Part shown: in pieces, positions 57,501-64,000 of the stretch | How the letters are laid out: each line of letters opens with the position of its first letter | Position numbering within the stretch: position 1 is the first letter of the stretch | Assembly (NCBI RefSeq): GCF_000315625.1 | Contig: NW_005434670.1 | Span: 892,571-956,570 of the forward strand | Length of the DNA stretch: 64,000 nt | Reading direction: 5' to 3' | Source of the DNA: Guillardia theta CCMP2712 | Lineage: Eukaryota; Cryptophyceae; Pyrenomonadales; Geminigeraceae | Program-made: the position numbers and the translations under genes | Notes under the pieces: generated by a model | What the model saw: the letters and a program-made list of their open reading frames with translations, nothing else | What the model was told of the DNA's origin: nothing | Databases searched by the model: none

Positions 57501-57766
57501 TGCCGGAAAGCAAGACAGCATCTCCAACAGACGGAGAGCTGCATTGGTTGCAGACTGGATCGCAACGGCGACAAGGCCATTCGAAAGAACGTCGCCAAGC
57601 GCTCCATATCTCGAAGTCAACTGATGTTGTTCCTTGAGTTTGCCGCCATGAAATGGATGCTGCTATGAAGTTCCCTGAAGCAGCAACACGCACGTCAATG
57701 ATGATGAGCAGCAGGCAGGCGAGCGAGCGCGGCAGGAGAAGGAAACGTCGCATCCTCGCTCCTGGC
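54593..57766 (-). CDS. Large secreted protein, paralogue B, C-terminal LysM-like
   Basis: Paralogue of the 46101 gene, opposite strand. ATG 57766 gives a signal peptide (FLLLPRSLACLLLIIIDVRVAA), then GNFIAASISWRQ and FEIWSAWRRSFEWPC. Shared blocks: GVTRISHKY, ASLQGCCKNGTAS with a VSTSIDL strand, AVFIMYRKGQGPPI, QIFWRPCVG, QATMGKQ, GFLLWTPNYFHGGWVGEVCLQSC, the LysM-like CIWYLQPSDSIVSIATRFKTNW plus IWSLNP, and the GHLYRPQWQET exon end. Introns fall at equivalent points in both genes. A second LysM-like half (LYGIASAFKIPADRILDMNSDL) follows. At about 56100-56112 the frame breaks after YILNK: the paralogous block resumes at LLKADFTKTG in another frame with no GT-AG intron there, so a one-base loss in an A4 run, an assembly error or a pseudogene must be considered. 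The last exon limit is provisional. Confidence 0.68.
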
Positions 57767-57949
57767 ATGCCGCGGGTTTCGCTCACTCGAACTGCATGGA
57801 AAGTCCAAGGGTTCGGCAAGGATCAAACATGGCGCGCATTGTTCGCGCCTGCAGCCGGCAAGCTGCCATGCTCTTCGCCTCCTCCTTGCTGATCTACCTC
57901 GTCATAGCCAGCCATGCCGGATCATCGCGAACTGCCGCACAGGCCCTAT

Positions 57950-58333
57950 TCCTTAACCACTACCCCTCCATCCCTCTGATAAAGTACCCCTTCTTTTGAT
58001 TCTATGGAGGGCAGCAATGTACTACTACCTCAGCCCTAGAGACTTCAGCCGACCGCATGCGTTCACTCGATCTAAAATGGGGGGGTGGGGTTAGATGAAT
58101 TCGTCAGGGGTAGGGTAGGGTAGCAGATTGAAGTGGGGGCGAGTTTGAAATAGGGGGTAAGGGGTGATGATCACGGGTACGATTAGCGTTCTGTTGACGA
58201 GAAATGGGGGTTACAATTGGGGGTCAAACAACTTGTACCGGTTGGTCACAGGTAGGGGTACAAACAGGGTTGCAGAAAGGGTGGTGATGTTAAAATTGAG
58301 GGGTGGGGGTGGTGGAAGAGTGTTGCACTCGGG
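57950..58333. promoter_or_regulatory. Divergent G-rich promoter tract (paralogue B / DnaJ)
   Basis: The strongest example of the 5' word family: cactacccctccatcc, then on the plus strand gggggggtggggttag, caggggtagggtagggtag, atagggggtaaggggtg, aatgggggttac, caggtaggggtac and gaggggtgggggtgg over 370 bp between two divergent start codons. Confidence 0.5.
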
Positions 58334-60688
58334 ATGGCGGAAGGTAAGCTTCGTCAAGAGTAGGAAACTGTGGGGAGGAGGAGGAGGAGGAGGAAGGGGG
58401 GGGAGGAGGAGGAAACGAGAACACACTGGATACAAGGAGAGGAGGAGGAGGAGGAGTGTGATGGTTATATCATCTCTATGAGGCTCTCACATTCTGTCTA
58501 CTGGCTGAAACGGCCTCGTTACAGAGGAACGATTCTCAATGGTTGACATATGTCGATTTATTTGATGATATTCAGATAGAGAAACGTGGAAACTGATGAT
58601 GTTTTACAGGTGAGACAAGCCAGAAGAAGAAGAGCAAGTCAGAGAAGAAGAACACAGAGGTGTTCTTCGACCAGAAGCACCTCTTGTGGTTCGGGGGAAT
58701 CTGCGTTTTCCTTCTTCTCATTCGGGTGGGATATGATGATGGCAAGGGAAAGGCGAAGCAGGACGACCTCTTGGATGGCCAGGATCTCTATGAGGTGTTA
58801 GAGATCAAGAAGACTTCCTCCGACAAGGATGTGAAGAAAGCCTACCACAAACTCGCCATGAAATGGCACCCGGACAAGAATCCCAATTGCGAGGAATGCC
58901 AGCTGAAGTTCCAGAGAGTCGCTAGAGCGTATGAAGTTCTCTCGGACCCCATGAAGAGGAAGATCTATGACAAGGAGCAGAAGCTGATGGAATCTGCGAT
59001 CAAGTCGAACACCGTCTCGATCACAACCTCAAACTATCACGAGCTGGTGAAGTCAGGGGACATCTGGCTTATCCAAGTCTATGTGGATTGGAATGAATTC
59101 TGCCAGCATTATGCGCCTGTGTGGGAGGAAGTTGCTTCTCGTCTCGACGGCGTGATCTCGGTAGGACGAGTGAACCTGGGCCGAGACAAGGGGCTGGGGT
59201 CAAGGCTGATGGGCAGCAAGGACACTGTCCCATCCATCGCGATCTGGGACGGAGCGACTGAAGTTCGACGAGTGAGGTTTCAGTTCCATGACGTCTCGGT
59301 CGATGGTCTTATCAAGTTTGTGGCGCAAGCGATGAGAGAGCGGTTTAAGGTGAAGGAGTTGAAGGATGCTAGGGACCTCAAGACGTTTGTGAGCGACAAC
59401 AGGAACAAGGTTCGTGCGGTGTTTGTCGGCAAGGCAGGCAGCCTGGAGCAGGTTTCGTTCATTGCTGCAGCCTCAAAGTTTCATCCTCACCTCGCATTGG
59501 CGATCACTTCCAAATTGTCTGTGGGGCAATCGGCCTGGGAAGGTATCAAGCCCCCTGCTGTTCTCTTATTCCGGGGCGACGAGGTCTCGGACGAGCCAGC
59601 GATGATCTCAGGCAGACTGTCAAAGAAAGAGATGATGAAGAAGCTGAACGACAGTCGCTATCTCTTCTGCCCCAGACTGATTGCCGGCAACTTCCACAAT
59701 GTGTGCGAGAGCTCCTGGTGTGCTGTGAAGGTGATTGGAGATGGCGAGAAGCCGTTCGCCTCTGCAAGGGTCCTAGTGAAGGTGAAGAATGCCGTGAAGC
59801 CTGCAGGATTGAACGTCTCTGTTGCTGCGATCGAGTCTTCCCTGCAGTCCCCCGTCCTGTCTTCGTTTGGAAAAGTCAAAAAGGGCGACGTCCTCTTGCT
59901 CCACAGAGAAGGCGACGGCGCTGTTGAGTCCGGGGAGAAGAAAATTCGTTACTGGATCTTGGAGAAGGCCAGTTCTGAGGATGAAACATCTTTGACCAGC
60001 CTGATCAAGCAAATTGCGACAAAGGGAGAAGGTTCAAACGTGGTCGAGGGACATGTAGACGGAGGCGAGAATGCCCTCACCTCCAAGTTGGTTCCCGATC
60101 GTGTGTCTTTCACTCAGGTTCGTTTTGTAGTGGCTGATAGACCACATAGCATGGTCACGTTGCTTTCAGGTCGTCTTTGATTTCGTGGACAACCTCTCGG
60201 TGGAGAAGCAGATCATCTTATACACTGTCCTCTTGGTGTGCATTTTTTCTTGTTCACCCCTGGCTGATCTTGTGCTTCTTAGAGTATTGGGGTGCTGTTC
60301 TCCTTCTACGTCGGCAAGCCCATCCTTCAGGCGACAACTTTAGCGTTGGATCAGAAGTATCTTCAGCAGGTGAAACCACTTGTTTCATCTCTTCCTCTTC
60401 ATTGCACCTAGCTCAATGTTGGACAGTTTTCTTCCTCAATTCTTGTCTCACTTTCATCAATTCGGTCAAAAGTTCCAGTGCCCACTCTTATCATTTACAC
60501 AGGACAACCAAGAAGACCTTGACGGGTCTGATAGTGGTAAGGAGGCGTCGCCAAGGCACCACTCGGATGTGAGACAAGCTTTATGGAATATCGTGATCAT
60601 TGCAGCTTGACATGCCATGCAGAGCGAGGAAGAGGACGATCAAGATGACGAAGACGAAGATGTCGTGCTTGTCAAGAAAAGAAAATAG
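58334..60688 (+). CDS. DnaJ/thioredoxin-like ER membrane protein (DNAJC16-like)
   Basis: Hsp40 co-chaperone anchored in the ER. A tiny exon 1 (58334-58343, MAE plus one base) joins 58610 ([14 protein letters not shown]) across a 266-bp intron. A membrane segment ([16 protein letters not shown]) precedes the J domain: [20 protein letters not shown], the Hsp70-stimulating HPD in [14 protein letters not shown], and [16 protein letters not shown]. Then a thioredoxin-like fold ([25 protein letters not shown]) in which the redox CxxC is replaced by FCQHY, so it is probably not a disulfide oxidase. Further thioredoxin-like segments follow to about 60117, then a second membrane helix ([19 protein letters not shown]) and an acidic tail ending VKKRK, similar to a dilysine ER-retrieval signal. 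The layout is that of DNAJC16-type proteins. It converges with the next gene, 157 bp apart. Confidence 0.85.
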
Positions 60689-60844
60689 TCAAGGACAATC
60701 TTTTGCTACGCTTCTTGTACTTCTAAGCAACCTTTAAGATATCAAACAAGCACCCTTTTTCAATATTCTTCAAGCGTCCTTCAGATGGGCATCCAACTCT
60801 GCTGATCGAGTCATATTACATCTTCACATTCATCCTATTCTAGT

Positions 60845-62294
60845 TCATACCTGCAATCCTCCGTTCACATTCACGCCTGCCCGCGCAAGCCGTCGAGCCG
60901 CAGGGTCGTGAGGTCTCGACAGTCCTGCCTCCTTCGACCAGGGAGAATTGGATCCCAAGTTCAAGATTGGCCTGCGAGACGTTCGCTGCTCGAGCTTCAT
61001 GCGATTGTCTGACGGTCCCCAACTAGCAGTCACGTCAGCGTCCATTAGAAAATGTTTCGTCGCCACCTGTGCGAGCTGCCCCACACGATTCCCTCCTGCC
61101 CTGCCGGCCTCACTTGTCTCTCGGGGACCGCTGGCGCGTCCGGGAAAGGAGAAGGGGCGAGGGGGATGGCGTTGCGCAGCTTGGCAGTATTGTCCCCAAA
61201 CACTTGGTTGCTGAACTTGTGTGGGCGAAGACGAACCGGTTGCTGCACATCCTTGAAAGCGCCTGAGTGAGAAGTTAGAGGGGGTGTAATGGCGGCAACG
61301 CTAGTGATGCTGAACCTCGTTGCCAGGGCCAGGCGTCGCTAAGGATGTTGAGAAAGCTCATGTTGTCCTTCTTTGCTTGCTGTGAATGCGCGTCCTTCAT
61401 AGCCAGCTGGTGTGCAGAGGAAGAATGCCTGCTGAATCGATTCTTGCTGGCTGTTCGAACTTTCATCTGCTCTGCTTGCAAGTGCGCATCGTGAGGCTCG
61501 CCGAAGATCTTAGGAGGAAAGATGGCCTTAGTCGGCGCTGACACCTCCTGCTGGTCGACCGGAGCAATTTGGTTCGGCATCCATGAATAGATGTCGGGCT
61601 GCCCTGACAAAGCCCCGGGCTGGCGACTTCCAGCGTGAGGGAGGGGGAGCCTGGAGAGAGCGATGGTTGTAGCGCCACATCGCAGCTGAGACCCATCGAG
61701 GACACAAGCGTTTGACTGCTGCTTGCTCCCCTTGAGCTGCTTCAGCAGATCCTGGATCAGCTTGTTGTCACGCGCCTCTTTGCGTTGCAGGCTGGACACC
61801 TCTGCTTCCACCTGCGACAGCTCCGACTTCCCCTCCTCTGACTTGCACGTCGCTCCCTCGAACGTCACTCCACACTTCTCACTGAGCGACTGCTCCCAGC
61901 TAGTCCAGGCATGTCCTGCTTCCTTGTCTAATGCCTTGTATCCAGCCATCAGGGTTGGCCAGCAGCATCCAAAGGCTTCGGCCTTCTGCCGCATGGCGAC
62001 GGCGCATTCTTTTCCACATGAAGAGCTCTGCTTCAGGTTTCCACACTTATCCCTGATGAGCTCACTGAACTTGGACATGTCTTCCTGCCCAGCACACTTC
62101 TTGAATTGTGGGTGCATGGATGCGTACAACTGCGCTGTGGAAATCGCAGGCTGCTGCGCACTCTTCTCCGCCAGCTCAGCCTTCCTCTGGGGCGAGGAGA
62201 TCAAGACCATGAGAGCGAGCACGCTCGCCATGCAGGTCAGCCCTGTCGCCAACGCTGCTCCCCCTCCTCCTCCTCCCAGTCGCCTGCCCGACAT
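60845..62294 (-). CDS. Hypothetical membrane-anchored Cys-rich protein
   Basis: Not recognised. ATG 62294 (MSGRRLGGGGGG) precedes one hydrophobic segment (LTCMASVLALMVLI), probably a signal anchor. A cysteine-rich part follows (FKKCAGQEDMSK, KCGNLKQSSSCGKECAVA, AFGCCWPTLMAGYKALDK, KCGVTFEGATC), then a short coiled coil (VEAEVSSLQRKEARDNKLIQ). An intron after AWPWQR joins GAFKDVQQPVRLRPHKF; a second after APAVPERQ joins VATKHFLMDADVTASW, ending GVNVNGGLQV at 60845. Both junctions are phase-consistent. About 440 residues. The cysteine spacing suggests a disulfide-bonded lumenal or extracellular region. No function can be assigned. Confidence 0.65.
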
Positions 62295-62639
62295 GGTCGC
62301 CTTCTCAAGAGACACAGTAACGGAATGTCCTGAATGTAACGGAAAATAACCTAAACTGTAACGTACAAGAGAACTCCTCGAGGTAAAGGAGTTTCAGACA
62401 GCGCGTGCAAAGTTGCTGATCGCTTAATATACTTATAATTTATACATATATATAAACGTCCCATAATGTTGAACCGATGGGTTTGACAGATTCAGAGGTG
62501 CAAATACACTATGGCCACAAATGGGTAGGGTTCTTTATGTCGGCACCCCCTGGGATAGACTCTAATGGGGGTGTGGCTCTGACATTGAGGGGCAAGAGAA
62601 AGATCCTCCATCTATGGACCCCCTTTCAATGATTGTTTC
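62295..62639. promoter_or_regulatory. 5' region with GGGGT/ACCCC words
   Basis: AT-rich 62400-62460 (tatatata-type), then gggtagggttc, gcaccccctggg, aatgggggtgtgg and atggaccccctttc at 62520-62630. It matches the word family seen before other genes. Confidence 0.4.
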
Positions 62640-62825
62640 ATGCAGTGGGCAGGCGGAAGAGTGGCTGGTTTCGAGGAGGGTGGGGTCTGTTTCCATGCAT
62701 CTCGATTTGAACGGCCGAGTGAGCTCTTTCAATCATACCTCAAGGTAAGAAATCTTCCAATTGATCTACTATCAAATATACAACATCATCGCTACCCTGC
62801 TCTCACACAGGACATCCGACTCTGA
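62640..62825 (+). CDS. Possible small ORF
   Basis: ATG 62640 opens MQWAGGRVAGFEEGG and reaches FQSYLK, followed by a good donor (gtaagaaat) and an acceptor (ctcacacag) leaving DIRL and a stop. Short, with no family and no flanking exons seen. It could be a first exon with other splicing. Confidence 0.2.
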   Translation: MQWAGGRVAGFEEGGVCFHASRFERPSELFQSYLKVRNLPIDLLSNIQHHRYPALTQDIRL

Positions 62826-63735
62826 CTCCTAGTGCCTGTGTGGTCCGTTTGCTGACCATTTCTTTTTTTGCACTGCTCACCCAAGGTGGACATGTCGCAA
62901 ATATCCGGGGTTCGTGCTGGGCATACCCTGAAGAATTCGAATTTTATAGGAACGTCTATAAGTAAAAAGGCACTAGAAGCTCTCTGACCTCCCTGAATCA
63001 GTACCTCACTCCCAACTGCATCGAATCTCGCATCACCCTACCCCCACAATATCCTGCTTACGTCGTGCTTTACTCTGCTGACAATCATTTGTAGGAAAAT
63101 GTAAATCTCAAGAAGCCTCTTTTCGTTTATTTGGTTTCTAAAAATGAAACCAATAATATACTTTTAATACAAACAACGTACCGCTCTTCGTTCATGCGTC
63201 CTCCCCTTCCGTTCCCAAACGCCATTGCTGTAGCAATGCTCTCCTTCCCGCCTGCCTTCCTGCCTGATCCACTCAACCCCTTCATGCTTGCTCCGTGTTC
63301 GCTTCCTTCTCAACTTACCCTCACTGTTTTTTATATCACCCCTCTTTTGCTAACGACCGCTCCTGAAACATTGACGACGGTAGATGGTTGCGAGCACTTG
63401 CCTTTGATCTTCTCACTGCTCTAGCTTGATGCTCTCAATTTCTGGCGGGATAATGAGGTTCCCGAGAAGTGACTCCACCATTGTAATCATTTGAGCGATG
63501 CATTTTACACGATGTTGATTAGAGTGAGGAAGTTGCCCACAATGTCGGATTGTGAAAATTTTCCCTGCAAAGCAATTTTCCCTGCTGCTTTGCAGGGAAA
63601 ATCCTTCACTTCATCTCCCCATGCTGAGGAAAGTCTGACATCTTGTCTTTTCAGCTTTAGGTTATATTGGTTATTCTTGTCTCACAAACGGTGAGGCTTG
63701 TAGATGTTATGAGGTACAAACTTTCATATTCACAG
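62826..63735. other. Intergenic or 5' region of the right-edge gene
   Basis: AT-rich with pyrimidine-rich patches. Contains a 17-bp perfect inverted repeat (63558-63602). No confident exon; an open frame at 63513-63695 ends in a possible donor but its phase does not fit the exon at 63736. Confidence 0.35.
63558..63602. repeat. Perfect 17-bp inverted repeat (hairpin)
   Basis: Left arm 63558-63574 and right arm 63586-63602 are exact complements (attttccctgcaaagca / tgctttgcagggaaaat). The 11-bp loop repeats the first 11 bases of the left arm (attttccctgc), so a direct repeat is nested with the inverted one. Confidence 0.95.
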
Positions 63736-64000
63736 TCTATGCAACAAGCGAAGGAGAAGGCAGGCTCGGCAGCAAAGGACTTCATACGCGCTTCCTCTGC
63801 GGCTGTTTCCGCCATCTTGAAGCGCAGAGAAGACTCGGACTGCACAGGAGAGGGTGTCTGCCATGAGGTTTCGCAAGAGGAGAGGAGGTCGCAGGATGAA
63901 ACGGAGAGGCGTCATTCGGACACGAATAGCTGCCAGGGCAGAATCTCATGCGAGTCGAGAGAGGAAGAGATGATCTCTGCAAAGGCAGGAGAGCAGCCCA
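63736..64000 (+). CDS. Partial gene running off the right edge
   Basis: After a good acceptor (catattcacag) an open frame begins SMQQAKEKAGSAAKDF and runs to the window end without a stop. It is Ser/Glu/Arg-rich with SAAVSAILKRREDSD, CTGEGVCHEVSQEE and CESREEEMIS, probably helical then disordered. Unidentified. The start may be the ATG at 63739 or an upstream exon. Confidence 0.4.

Overview
The window looks like nuclear DNA of a flagellated, single-celled eukaryote, most likely an alga. The grounds are multi-exon genes with very short GT-AG introns (mostly 45-60 bp), an intraflagellar-transport gene (IFT81), nucleus-encoded organelle-type proteins, and an EsV-1-7 cysteine-repeat protein of the kind reported from brown algae and a few other protist lineages. 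A cryptophyte such as Guillardia theta fits the gene content, intron size and roughly balanced GC, but that is inference and I could not check it. There are no bacterial operons, CRISPR arrays or rRNA/tRNA genes that I can see.

Layout, left to right. 1-720: GC-rich repeat island. 1040-5822: ubiquitin-like/RING-CH membrane ligase (+), then a PH-ion channel-EF-hand gene (-). 6140-8680: second GC-rich island carrying another copy of the left-end repeat, then C-rich intergenic DNA. 8687-19533: unknown gene (+), MetC-type cystathionine beta-lyase (-), mitochondrial-type ribosomal protein L20 (-), C2orf69-family protein (+), DGAT2 acyltransferase (-). 20073-25857: LST8 WD40 TOR subunit (+) and a PDZ plus chitobiase-C-like domain protein (-). 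26950-32049: a 223-bp tandem duplication, an unknown gene (+), an FHA-domain gene (-), a GC-rich island, and a coiled-coil membrane-anchored protein (-). 33007-43539: IFT81 (+), a poorly resolved small gene (+), a PHD-DDT-PHD chromatin factor (+), and an LRR protein (-). 43800-45870: two more GC-rich islands. 46101-57766: two long secreted paralogues in opposite orientation (46101 + and 57766 -) enclosing an amino-acid transporter (-) and a secreted EsV-1-7 repeat protein (+). 58334-64000: DnaJ/thioredoxin-like ER membrane protein (+), unknown membrane-anchored protein (-), and a gene running off the right edge.

Neighbouring genes do not form pathways. They cover TOR signalling (LST8), lipid synthesis (DGAT2), methionine synthesis (MetC), cilia (IFT81), chromatin (PHD-DDT), ER folding (DnaJ) and cell surface (the paralogue pair, EsV-1-7). 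Adjacent genes are nearly always on opposite strands, and gene 5' ends repeatedly carry G/C-skewed tracts rich in GGGGTA/TACCCC words. Exon limits were read by eye from frame continuity and GT-AG signals plus family similarity; spans are better supported than individual junctions.
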